Shown here piece by piece: positions 17,052 through 25,616 of a stretch of DNA of 64,000 nucleotides. This DNA is from Paenibacillus mesophilus. GTDB lineage: Bacteria; Bacillota; Bacilli; Paenibacillales; NBRC-103111. The notes under the pieces are model-generated. The model searched no databases. It saw only the letters and a list, made by a program, of their open reading frames with translations, and had not been told where the DNA came from. The stretch is from positions 62,001-126,000 of the forward strand of contig NZ_VCRA01000016.1 of NCBI RefSeq assembly GCF_005938385.1, written 5' to 3'. Every line of letters begins with the position of its first letter. Position 1 is the stretch's first letter. Both the position numbers and the translations under genes were made by a program.

Positions 17052-17375
17052 ATGTATAGAGCGGTACGGACATCGCAGTACGGCATGGAACGTCGCAAGC
17101 TGCTGGCGGCACTCGGCATGACAGGTGCGGCAGTGATGGGAGCATCGCTGCTGCGGCACGAGTCCAACGCAGACGGGGCAAGGATGCTTCAATCGGTGTA
17201 TGGTCCGCCGGAAATCATTCAGCGTGGCAGCAGCTTCAATCACGTACAAATGAATACAGTGCGTCAAGGAACAGCGGCGAATCAGGTGCGGTACGGTCTG
17301 TCGATTGAGGATGCCGTCTGCGAAAGCAATGTGGTGACGAACAACGTTTTGACTCCGGTCAACTGGCTGAGCTGA
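17052..17375 (+). pseudogene. Truncated beta-helix protein: signal peptide joined to a C-terminal rung
   Basis: 107 residues. The N-terminus carries a Tat-like signal (ERRKLLAALGMTGAAVMGASLL) and a SVYGPP segment very like the starts of the two intact beta-helix proteins (19057 and 29138). After only about 25 more residues it continues with GLSIEDAVCESNVVTNNVL, which reads like a right-handed beta-helix rung, and then ends. The several hundred residues expected between are missing. The simplest reading is an in-frame internal deletion of a pectate-lyase-3-like gene. The short product could still be secreted. Confidence 0.5.
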
Positions 17376-17458
17376 ACGGTGGAGGAACCGGTACAATGAC
17401 AACTGCAGGCAACCACATGTAATATAGCCGAGTTGCTGCATGAGGTCTTCACAAGAAA

Positions 17459-17472
17459 TGAAAGCGCTTTAT
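17459..17472 (+). promoter_or_regulatory. cre-like box TGAAAGCGCTTTAT
   Basis: Matches the CcpA catabolite-responsive element consensus at most positions and sits about 50 bases upstream of the solute-binding protein start, where it could repress in the presence of glucose. Confidence 0.55.
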
Positions 17473-17520
17473 TTTTTTATTGGGCTTGGCGTCTATATCA
17501 AGTTAAGGGGGCCTTTTCGT

Positions 17521-18864
17521 ATGACAGCGAACAAGGAGAACAGAGCAGGAAAGAAACATCGGGTAGTCGTCGCGATTGGATTGGCAGCGCTGCTGTTGGC
17601 GGCGTGCGGCGGAGAGAAGGAGAATCCGGGAGGATCGGGTACGGACGGTGGCAGCGATCCGGCGCCAAAAGAAACACCGAAGCCGGTTACGCTGTATATG
17701 TTGCAGGACCGCGCGACGATCTCGGACGAGGAATTCGCCAACTTGATCGCCGCTCCGGTGAAAGCGAAATATCCGCATATTTCGGTTGAAATGGTGCGCG
17801 CAACGGGAGGCGTTCAAGGTCTCAGCGAAATGATTTCGGCAGGCACATTCCCAGACTTAATGTTTTCGACGTATCCGCAAATTCAGGTGCACAAGGAAAT
17901 GGGAACAGCGGAAAATTTATCGCCCTACATCACCAAATACAAAATGGACCTCAACCAGTTCGACCCGGCAGCGATGCAGACATCGCGCATCTACGGGGGC
18001 AGCACAGACGTTTATGCGGTGCCGTTTTCGCTGAACTTCTTGGCTTTGTTCTACAACGTGGAGCTGTTCGATCAATTTGGCGTTAGCTATCCGACAGAAG
18101 GCATGACATGGGATCAGACGATGGAGCTGGCCAAAAAATTTTCCCGTTCGGCCAACGGCGTCGATTACAGAGGCATTATGATCCCCGGTGTGACGGATCT
18201 CGGCACACAGTTGACGCTGACGCGGGTGGACACGAAGACGAACAAAGCGCTGCCGGACCAGGAAGGATGGAGAACGATTCTGAAGCTGATTCAGGACGTC
18301 AATGCGATTCCCGGCAACAAAAACTCTACGTTGGACCATTTTCTGAAAACACAGTCGCTCGCGATGCTGCCAAGCTACGATGCGCGCTTTGCCGCTCTGG
18401 AGAAGCTATACGGCACACCGGACGATTTCAAATGGGACATCACCCAGTTTCCGAATCATCCCGGCAAACCAAATACGACGCTGGCTTCGTCCGGCCACTT
18501 CCTGCTCGCTTCCGCGCTTGGCAAGCACAAGGAAGAAGTGTTCCAGGTCATCCAACTGCTCACGAGTGAGGCGAACCAGAACTTGATTACGGAGCATGGC
18601 CGCTTCACGGGGCTGAGCAACGAGACGATCAAGAATAAGTATGGAGTCAATATGAAATCGATGCGGGGCAAAAACATCAAGGCAGTGTTCAAAAGTGCCT
18701 TTGCGCCGCCGTATCAGCCGACCGTTTATGATGAGCTCGTTCACAAAGAACTGACCGCGATTGCGAAAAAAATGATCGAAACCGGGATGGATGTCAACAC
18801 CGCACTGCGCGAAGTGACGGAAGCCGGCAACCGGGCGATCGAGGCGGATGTCAAAGGAAAATAA
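17521..18864 (+). CDS. Extracellular solute-binding lipoprotein (family 1), orphan
   Basis: 447 residues from the ATG at 17521, with AAGGGGG upstream; the longer frame starts inside the cre region. Lipoprotein signal with lipobox LAAC (about residue 24). The mature part has the type 1 sugar-binding fold (FYNVELFDQFGVSYPTEGMTWDQ is a conserved family segment). It ends with a DVNTALREV helix shared with three other solute-binding proteins here (31419, 35551, 53875). No permease gene accompanies it; its neighbours are beta-helix genes. Likely binds oligosaccharides released by those enzymes and borrows a permease pair. Confidence 0.88.
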   Translation: MTANKENRAGKKHRVVVAIGLAALLLAACGGEKENPGGSGTDGGSDPAPKETPKPVTLYMLQDRATISDEEFANLIAAPVKAKYPHISVEMVRATGGVQGLSEMISAGTFPDLMFSTYPQIQVHKEMGTAENLSPYITKYKMDLNQFDPAAMQTSRIYGGSTDVYAVPFSLNFLALFYNVELFDQFGVSYPTEGMTWDQTMELAKKFSRSANGVDYRGIMIPGVTDLGTQLTLTRVDTKTNKALPDQEGWRTILKLIQDVNAIPGNKNSTLDHFLKTQSLAMLPSYDARFAALEKLYGTPDDFKWDITQFPNHPGKPNTTLASSGHFLLASALGKHKEEVFQVIQLLTSEANQNLITEHGRFTGLSNETIKNKYGVNMKSMRGKNIKAVFKSAFAPPYQPTVYDELVHKELTAIAKKMIETGMDVNTALREVTEAGNRAIEADVKGK

Positions 18865-19056
18865 CCGGGAAGCAAGGCAGAACGCTTTTTTTTGCAAATC
18901 AAGCGAAGCAGACTGACAACAGAGTGGCCCCCTCGCCTCCGCGTGATTTGTAGTGTAATGCTTTCTCTGTAACTCAAGCATACAAAAAAACGCCCAAAAG
19001 CCAACGGATTTTATTCCGTTTGTGCCTTGAGCGAAGCGAAAGGAATGGGTATAACG

Positions 19057-20859
19057 ATGACAAATGGGAACAAACACGACATGCAGACGCACAACGTTCA
19101 ACAAGCAGACAATCTGATTAGCAGACGGGCGTTACTGGCAACACTCGGTGTCGCAGGAGCAGCACTTGGCTCGACGGCGCTGCTCCTGCCCGGCTGGGCA
19201 GAGGCTGCTCCCGGCGGCTCCGTGAACAATGACGTATACGCGAAGGGACCGGGTGGTGTGCCTGGGCAAATCGACACAATCATGACCCGGCTCAACAACA
19301 TGTGCGCGATCAACATCAAAGATTACGGAGCCGTGGGAGACGGGACGACGGACGACACGGAGGCATTCCGCAACGCAGCGTTGACTGGCAAACCGCTGAT
19401 TGTGCCGAGAACGGATGCGTTTTATAAAGTCAGCGGCACGGTTTTCATCCGCAATTCGATCTATGGCATCGGTATGCCGGAAATCCGCATGGAGGGCGCG
19501 GACGGCACCGTAGGGAAGCGACTGCTGGCGATTGCCTCCTACAAAGGGAGCGGCCTTCATGTCACCGGCCTCCATCTGAATGGCCAATATATCGGCGGTT
19601 CGGCAGGGGAGCAGTCTCATTTGCTGCGTGTCACCGATTCCAGGCATGTCTACATTCATCATAACCGATTCGACTCGGCCTACGGGGATTGCATATATTT
19701 CGGCTCGGACTACCTGGGTCCGTGCGAAGACGTGCATGTATACAGCAATATGCTGATCGATCCGTGGCGATGCGCAGTATCGGTCGTATCCGCGCGGCGA
19801 GTCTGGGTGCGGGACAACGTGATACTGGACGGATTCGACTATGTGGCGTCGATCGATATCGAGCCGAATCGCACTAACTCAGGCTCGGATATTGTGGAGG
19901 ATGTCTGGATCGAAAACAATATTTACGATAGCGCGGGAGTGTTTGTTAATTCGTACAATCCGAACGCGGCGTTCAAAAACAAGCGACTGACGATTCGCGG
20001 CAATCAAGGGCAGGCCCGCTATTTTTTTCGCTGCAACGCCGGAGACGTCGGCAATACCGAGGATGTCAGCATTACGGACAACATCTTCTACGGCTCAGTG
20101 GGGGACGCGAGAATGTTTACGACTGGACGCGTCCGAAAGGGGCTGGAAATCCGCGGCAATCGCGATGCGGGGACAGGCGGAGCGGGTTGGAACATTGCCA
20201 ATGCAGAAGCGCCGGTCATTTGCAATAATACGATTGAAGTGAATCGGTTGATCGCCATGTCCGTGCGAAACTGCAATCGCATTCTCATGTGCGGTAATAC
20301 GATTAAGTATGTGTATTCCAGCTACGGCGCGATACGGATTTCGGGTCCGGAACCTTCCACAGGTCATGTAATCTCGCACAATGTCCTGGTCGGCTCCGAT
20401 TACGGCATTCGGTTCGACACGATCGTCACCGACACAGTTGTGAGCGGCAATTCGATCGAAGCTGCCCGGCAATGTATCTATCTTGCTCCGGAAGCGAGCG
20501 GTTCGGACGTGCGCATTATGCCGGACAACGTGTTTTCGGGCGCTGGCGCTCCGGTCGGCAATTACACTTATTTACGGCAAACGAGGACCCCGGAAGCGCT
20601 CGCCAAGGGCGTATCCGTATGCTGGGCGAATAGCGTCCCCACGCTCGGAGATTGGGTCCGGGGCTCTATCGTGTACAAAACGAATGTGTCCGCATCCGAA
20701 TGCATGGGATGGATATGCGTGGCCAGCGGCAATCCGGGCACCTGGGAGTCTTTCGGCGTGATCGGTGAATCGCGGCTTGTTCTCAAGTCCCCGTCCGGAA
20801 GCCGGTACGCGATTACGGTCACGGATGCGGGCGCCGTCGTCACCAGTGCGATCGTCTGA
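19057..20859 (+). CDS. Tat-secreted right-handed beta-helix (pectate-lyase-3-like) protein with tailspike-like C-terminus
   Basis: 600 residues from the ATG at 19057 (AAAGGA upstream); a TTG at 19027 is an alternative. Tat-type signal SRRALLATLGVAGAALG. The domain start INIKDYGAVGDGTTDDTEAF is the signature opening of the Pectate_lyase_3/GH28-like beta-helix. Repeated N-x-I/V-x(n)-N rungs run to about residue 500. The C-terminal part (GDWVRGSIVYKTN..MGWICVASGNPGTW) resembles modules at the ends of phage tailspikes. Expected to bind or cleave an acidic polysaccharide outside the cell; the catalytic type cannot be read. Confidence 0.85.
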   Translation: MTNGNKHDMQTHNVQQADNLISRRALLATLGVAGAALGSTALLLPGWAEAAPGGSVNNDVYAKGPGGVPGQIDTIMTRLNNMCAINIKDYGAVGDGTTDDTEAFRNAALTGKPLIVPRTDAFYKVSGTVFIRNSIYGIGMPEIRMEGADGTVGKRLLAIASYKGSGLHVTGLHLNGQYIGGSAGEQSHLLRVTDSRHVYIHHNRFDSAYGDCIYFGSDYLGPCEDVHVYSNMLIDPWRCAVSVVSARRVWVRDNVILDGFDYVASIDIEPNRTNSGSDIVEDVWIENNIYDSAGVFVNSYNPNAAFKNKRLTIRGNQGQARYFFRCNAGDVGNTEDVSITDNIFYGSVGDARMFTTGRVRKGLEIRGNRDAGTGGAGWNIANAEAPVICNNTIEVNRLIAMSVRNCNRILMCGNTIKYVYSSYGAIRISGPEPSTGHVISHNVLVGSDYGIRFDTIVTDTVVSGNSIEAARQCIYLAPEASGSDVRIMPDNVFSGAGAPVGNYTYLRQTRTPEALAKGVSVCWANSVPTLGDWVRGSIVYKTNVSASECMGWICVASGNPGTWESFGVIGESRLVLKSPSGSRYAITVTDAGAVVTSAIV

Positions 20860-20880
20860 TCGGAAGGTTGACCGGCACAA

Positions 20881-20945
20881 AGGGCAGCAGGACGAAACTA
20901 CGCGCTCAAGCTTGGCGCAATGTTCCGTTCCTGCCGCCCTTTTCT
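20881..20945. terminator. Bidirectional terminator
   Basis: Long stem agggcagcagga...tcctgccgccct with an inner gcgc...gcgc stem and TTTTC on the plus side. It lies between the convergent beta-helix and ABC ATPase genes and nearly touches the stop codon of the latter. Confidence 0.75.
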
Positions 20946-21726
20946 ACGAAATGACACGGAGCCAAGCCCGATCGTACCGCCATTCCACCTCGACCGGGGC
21001 TTGGAAGAAATCGGACAAATAAGGGCCGGTGAGCACCTCCTGTGTCGGACCGGAACGGTATACCCTCCCGGAGCGGATCAGCAGCGCTTTCGTAAAGGCG
21101 GGAATGATTTCCTCGATATGATGCGTCACATAGATCAAGTTCGGCGCATCCGGCTCTGCGACCAGCTCCTGAATGCTCGACAGCAGCTGCTCGCGCGAGA
21201 AGACGTCCAGCCCGTTGCACGGCTCGTCCAGAATGAGCAGCTTGGGGGAGGCCATCAAAGCTCTCGCGATCAGCACCTTCTGCTTCTCCCCTTGCGAGCA
21301 GGAATGATAATGCCGGTCGTACAGATGGGATACACCCAGCTGCTTCATGAGACCGTGCACCCGGTCCATGTCTCCGTCGTCGGGCTTGTCGTACAGCCCG
21401 ATCGTCGCATGCTTGCCGCTCAATACGACATGCTGCGTCCGGTCGTTCATATGAAGCCGCTCCTGCAGTGAAGAGCTGACCCAGCCGATCGATTTGCGCA
21501 GCTCGCGTAGATCGACGGTGCCGTATGCGTGGCCGAGCACGCTGACTTGGCCTTCCGTCGGCCATATATAGCCGGTAATCATATTGAGCAGAGTCGTTTT
21601 GCCGGAGCCGTTGAGTCCGAGTATGGCCCAATGCTCGCCGGATCCGACCTGCCAATCGATATTATGCAGCAGCGTTTTGTCTTCGCGTTTCCACGTGACG
21701 TTGCGAACGTCCACAACCAAGCTCAT
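20944..21726 (-). CDS. Stand-alone ABC ATPase (YlmA-like)
   Basis: 260 residues from the ATG at 21726, with GGGGAG upstream. Walker A GLNGSGKTT, variant signature CSQGEKQK in place of LSGGQ, Walker B LLILDEP, H-switch VTHH. The CSQGE signature and the C-terminal PVEVEWRYDRAWLRV tail fit the YlmA/molybdate-ATPase-like group, found in many Firmicutes without a permease. The transported substrate is unknown. Divergent from the permease operon at 22131, with which it probably has no functional link. Confidence 0.85.
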   Translation of the reverse strand: MSLVVDVRNVTWKREDKTLLHNIDWQVGSGEHWAILGLNGSGKTTLLNMITGYIWPTEGQVSVLGHAYGTVDLRELRKSIGWVSSSLQERLHMNDRTQHVVLSGKHATIGLYDKPDDGDMDRVHGLMKQLGVSHLYDRHYHSCSQGEKQKVLIARALMASPKLLILDEPCNGLDVFSREQLLSSIQELVAEPDAPNLIYVTHHIEEIIPAFTKALLIRSGRVYRSGPTQEVLTGPYLSDFFQAPVEVEWRYDRAWLRVIS

Positions 21727-21931
21727 CGTTATCGCTCCCCGCTTCCGGATAGTCTGTACGGTTTTAAGCACGATTGTACCATATTCTGAGCGGGGCCGAA
21801 CAATCGTGTCCGAAAAATCGTTGGCAAAGAAATCGAGGTTTTGGCAGTTTTTGAAACAGAGCCGCGTCAGTTTCGTGAGCGAACTGAATGCTGCGGAATG
21901 ATCGCGGCGAACCGCTCTCTTGCGCTTCCCA

Positions 21932-21985
21932 CACCCCTTGGACATTGGAACGATGCGATTCCGATGAGCCAAGGGGTGTATTTTT
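21932..21985 (+). terminator. Terminator-like hairpin in the leader of the permease operon
   Basis: Stem caccccttgg / ccaaggggtg enclosing ggaacg..gattcc, followed by tattttt. It is on the plus strand, but no plus-strand gene ends upstream; the 400-base gap 21727-22130 leads only to the permease operon. Further down, direct repeats ggtggataa-tga and inverted tgcatca / tgatgca (about 22010-22060) add structure. This may be an attenuator or cis-regulatory leader. Confidence 0.5.
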
Positions 21986-22130
21986 GCTGCGGGTAAAGTG
22001 GTTACTTGCATCAAGGTGGATAAATGAATCACCCTTGCCGGGTGGATAATTGATGCAGCGAAGCCCGCAATGTGGATGGGAATGCGCTATCCCGCGTGCT
22101 ACATTGTACCCAAGCGGCGGTGTCGGATTT

Positions 22131-23075
22131 ATGCCGCGGGCAGCAGGCCGCCACGATCACAACACGGGGGAAGGGATCGCTATCGTACATTCCATTTTGA
22201 AGAGCAGGTACTATTACTTGATGTTTCTCATTCCGTTCGTCTATTTCGTCGTGTTCCATTACATTCCGCTGTTCGGTATTTTAATCGCGTTCAAAAACTA
22301 CAACGTGTTCCAAGGCGTGTTCGACAGTCCTTGGGTGGGCACGAAATATTTCCGGCAATTTTTGAGCGACCCGTACTTTTACAAGCTGCTCAAAAATACG
22401 CTGCTGATCGGCGTGTACCATCTGCTGTTCTCGTTTCCGGCGCCGATTGTGCTGGCGCTGCTGCTTAACGAGCTGAGGCATCAAGTGTTTAAACGGATCG
22501 TGCAGACGGTCAGCTACTTGCCGCATTTCCTGTCCACCGTCGTCGTGGTCGGGATCATCGTCAACTTTATGGCCTATGACGGGATTATTAACCGGTTGCT
22601 CGGCTTGTTCGGCGTGGAAGGCATCCACTTTCTGATGATGCCGGAATGGTTCAGAACGATCTATATCGGGTCCGAAATATGGCAGGGGATCGGCTGGGGC
22701 TCGATCATTTATTTGGCTGCATTAGCCGGGGTGGACCCCCAGCTGTACGAGGCGGCGACGATCGACGGAGCGAACCGGTGGAAGCAGATGCTGCACGTCA
22801 CGCTTCCGGGGATAGCGCCGGCGATCATCATTCTGCTCCTGTTCAATATCGGGGCCGTGATGAGCGTATCGTTCGAGAAAGTGCTGCTCCTGTCCAACGG
22901 CTCCAATCAGGAGGCTTCCGACGTCATCTCGCTGCACGTCTACCGCAGGGGGCTGATCTCGAACGACCTCAGCTATGCGACGGCCGTTGGGCTGTTCAAC
23001 TCGGTGCTGAGCGTCCTGTTCCTGACCGTCGCCAACCGGGTCAGCAAGAAAGTAAGCGAGACGAGTTTATGGTGA
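22131..23075 (+). CDS. Sugar ABC transporter permease, LplB type
   Basis: About 314 residues if started at the ATG 22131; the true start is uncertain because no ATG has a strong ribosome site and family members usually have only about 20 residues before the first helix (YYYLMFLIPFVYFV). Six membrane helices. The EAA loop AATIDGANRWKQMLHVTLPG matches binding-protein-dependent sugar permeases of the LplB/polygalacturonan-uptake family. Followed after 13 bases by the second permease and then the binding protein at 24049, making a complete importer apart from the shared ATPase (usually encoded elsewhere). Confidence 0.85.
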   Translation: MPRAAGRHDHNTGEGIAIVHSILKSRYYYLMFLIPFVYFVVFHYIPLFGILIAFKNYNVFQGVFDSPWVGTKYFRQFLSDPYFYKLLKNTLLIGVYHLLFSFPAPIVLALLLNELRHQVFKRIVQTVSYLPHFLSTVVVVGIIVNFMAYDGIINRLLGLFGVEGIHFLMMPEWFRTIYIGSEIWQGIGWGSIIYLAALAGVDPQLYEAATIDGANRWKQMLHVTLPGIAPAIIILLLFNIGAVMSVSFEKVLLLSNGSNQEASDVISLHVYRRGLISNDLSYATAVGLFNSVLSVLFLTVANRVSKKVSETSLW

Positions 23076-23088
23076 AGGAGGAGACCCG

Positions 23089-23967
23089 GTGAGAATCCGC
23101 CGAAGCATCGCATCCCGGACGTTTGACGCATTCAATCTGCTGTTCATGATCGGACTTATATTCGTCACGTTTTATCCGCTGTACCACATCTTCGTCGTCT
23201 CCATCAGCGACGGGCACGCCGTACTGCGGGGCGAAGTGAATGTTTGGCCGGTCGCCCCCAATATGGACACGTATAGCTTGCTGCTGCAAGATTCGTCGAT
23301 ACTGCGTTCCTACGGCAATACGATCCTATATACGGCCGTGGGCACGATCGTCAACTTGTGCTGTACGATTCTTTGCGCCTATCCGTTATCCAAAAAAGAG
23401 TTTTACGGCAGAAGCTTCTTTACGCTGATGATCGTATTCACGATGTTTTTCAGCGGGGGACTCATTCCGAGCTACTTGCTCGTGCAGAAGCTGCACCTGA
23501 TCAATACGATATGGGCGCTCGTCTTGCCCGGGGCCATCAGCGCGTGGAACATGTTCGTCATGCGCACGTTTTTCCAAGGCCTCCCGAACGAGCTGTTCGA
23601 ATCGGCGCGGATCGACGGCGCAGGCGAGCTGCTCGTGCTGTGGCGGATCGTGCTGCCGCTCTCGCTGCCGATCATCGCGACGATTTCGATGTTTTACGCG
23701 GTCGGCCATTGGAACAGCTTCTTCCCGGCGCTCATCTATTTGAACGAAAAGGCGAAATACCCGGTGCAAATCTTGCTCCGCAACATCGTCGTCATGGGAC
23801 AAATGTCGGAGCAGAGTCAGGAGCTGAGCGGACCTTATGCGGCCGTCACGTCGACGAACATCAAGTATGCCGTCATTATCATCGTTGTCGCTCCGATCGT
23901 CGCGGTCTACCCGTTTATCCAAAAGTATTTCATTAAGGGGGTGATGATAGGCTCTTTGAAAGGGTAA
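23089..23967 (+). CDS. Sugar ABC transporter permease, YtcP/AraQ type
   Basis: 292 residues from a GTG start with GAAGGAGGAG upstream. Six membrane helices; EAA loop SARIDGAGELLVLWRIVLPLS; C-terminal KYFIKGVMIGSLKG is the standard end of YtcP-type permeases. Forms a heterodimer with the preceding LplB-type subunit. Confidence 0.92.
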   Translation: MRIRRSIASRTFDAFNLLFMIGLIFVTFYPLYHIFVVSISDGHAVLRGEVNVWPVAPNMDTYSLLLQDSSILRSYGNTILYTAVGTIVNLCCTILCAYPLSKKEFYGRSFFTLMIVFTMFFSGGLIPSYLLVQKLHLINTIWALVLPGAISAWNMFVMRTFFQGLPNELFESARIDGAGELLVLWRIVLPLSLPIIATISMFYAVGHWNSFFPALIYLNEKAKYPVQILLRNIVVMGQMSEQSQELSGPYAAVTSTNIKYAVIIIVVAPIVAVYPFIQKYFIKGVMIGSLKG

Positions 23968-23991
23968 GAGCCGGCGGCCTTTGCGGGCGAG

Positions 23992-24005
23992 GTTAAGCGT
24001 TTTCA
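23992..24005 (+). promoter_or_regulatory. cre-like box (ttaagcgttttca)
   Basis: The right half fits the CcpA consensus exactly and the left half mostly. It lies about 45 bases upstream of the solute-binding gene, inside the operon. Confidence 0.4.
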
Positions 24006-24048
24006 GACAACAGGCAAGCTGATACAATGGAAAAAATGGAGGGGTACG

Positions 24049-25602
24049 ATGCGAAGCAAACGAAATCAAATCGGATGGGCCGTGTTCTTCACTTTGTCTG
24101 CGGCGCTCATCATCCCGGGATGCTCGGGCAAAGAGAAGGGTGCGGCGGCTTCCGACCCGCAGGGCGCGAAGCAAATGACGCTGAAGCTGATCCGCTACGA
24201 GCACCCTTCGCAAGCGCTCAAGCAGGATACGCCCGTACTGAAGGAGATCGCCAAGAAAACGGGCGTCAAGCTCCAAGTGGAGGGCGTGCCGCAAAGCAAC
24301 TACAACGAGAAGAAGCAAGTGCTCATCGGTACGAACAATATTCCCGATATTATATTGGTCGATCAGAACGACATCAACCAGTACGCCAAAACCGGCATAT
24401 TCCTTAATATTTCCGATTACCTCGACCAGGCGCCGAATCTCCGCAAACGGCTCGCCGACAATCCGGAAACGAAAAAGCTGCTGATCGACGGCAAGCTGTA
24501 CGGGTTCCCGATTACGGCGCAAAATCAGCTGTCGGCCGGAAAAGCTCCGATGATCCGCACCGATTTGCTGAAAAAGCTGAATTTGAAAACACCGGCAACG
24601 TACGACGAGCTGTATCAGGTGCTCAAGAAGCTGAAGGAAGCTTACCCGGATACGACACCATGGACGGCGCGAGGGATGGGCTCTTTTCTCGATGCGCTCG
24701 CTTTCGGCATGGGGGGCGGATACGGCATTTATTTCGATCCCGATGTGAAAGGCGGCTCCTACGTATACGGGACCAGCAAGCCCGCTTTCAAAGAAACGCT
24801 CGCCTATTTGAACAAGCTGTACAGCGAGAAGCTGCTCGATCCCGACTTCGCGGTGAACACGCAGCAGAAGTGGGCCGAGAAGCTGAGTACCGGCAAAGGG
24901 CTGTTTTACTTCGACAACAATACGTTCGCGGTCAACTACAATCAGGCGCTGCAGCAGCAGAACAAAGAAGCGATGCTGGACTTGATCCCGTACCTCAGCA
25001 ACAGTCAGGGCAAAGTCCGGGGCTTCGCTTATCCGAAAGCCGGATGGGTTTCGGAATTGTACGCGGTCAGCTCCAAGGTGAAGGATCCGGCGGCCGTCGT
25101 CAAACTATACGACTGGCTGTACAGCGACGAAGGGATGCAGGCGGCGAACTTCGGAGTGCTCGGCGAGACGTACGAGCTCGCAGGCGGCAAGCCGAAAATG
25201 CTAGCAAGCATACTCGATAAATACAAAACGGCAGCCGACCCGGCGCGGGCGATGCTGTCCGAGCTCGGTACCGGATATTTGAGCTTGGCGCCGCATGTGG
25301 ACGAGACGCCGATCATCCAGGTGTCGAATCCCGATCTGGTCCGCTGGGGAGAGCAGATCGACAAGGACCTGGGCTCGAAATTCCGCGCGCCGTCGTTGAA
25401 GCCGCCTTTTACAAACGAAGAGAACGAGAAAATCAAGCAGATCAGCTCCAAATTGAGCCAAATTACGGCCGACATCCTGAAGTTCATCATGGGAGTGAAG
25501 CCGCTGTCCGAGTTCGACGCATTCGCCAAAGCGCTTAACGACAACGGCGCGACGGAGCTGGAGAACATCTATAACGCGGCCCAGGCCAGAGTCCAAAAAT
25601 AA
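24049..25602 (+). CDS. Solute-binding lipoprotein of the LplA type
   Basis: 517 residues, GGAGGGG before the ATG. Lipobox IPGC near residue 25. The larger, LplA-like class (over 500 residues) that pairs with LplB/YtcP permeases. Segments KTGVKLQVEGVPQSNYNEKKQVLI and YPKAGWVSELYAVSSK are typical. Completes the importer operon 22131-25602 and is followed after 14 bases by a sialidase-like enzyme, so the imported ligand is presumably that enzyme's product or substrate. Confidence 0.92.
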   Translation: MRSKRNQIGWAVFFTLSAALIIPGCSGKEKGAAASDPQGAKQMTLKLIRYEHPSQALKQDTPVLKEIAKKTGVKLQVEGVPQSNYNEKKQVLIGTNNIPDIILVDQNDINQYAKTGIFLNISDYLDQAPNLRKRLADNPETKKLLIDGKLYGFPITAQNQLSAGKAPMIRTDLLKKLNLKTPATYDELYQVLKKLKEAYPDTTPWTARGMGSFLDALAFGMGGGYGIYFDPDVKGGSYVYGTSKPAFKETLAYLNKLYSEKLLDPDFAVNTQQKWAEKLSTGKGLFYFDNNTFAVNYNQALQQQNKEAMLDLIPYLSNSQGKVRGFAYPKAGWVSELYAVSSKVKDPAAVVKLYDWLYSDEGMQAANFGVLGETYELAGGKPKMLASILDKYKTAADPARAMLSELGTGYLSLAPHVDETPIIQVSNPDLVRWGEQIDKDLGSKFRAPSLKPPFTNEENEKIKQISSKLSQITADILKFIMGVKPLSEFDAFAKALNDNGATELENIYNAAQARVQK

Positions 25603-25616
25603 GCGAGGGATGCGCC

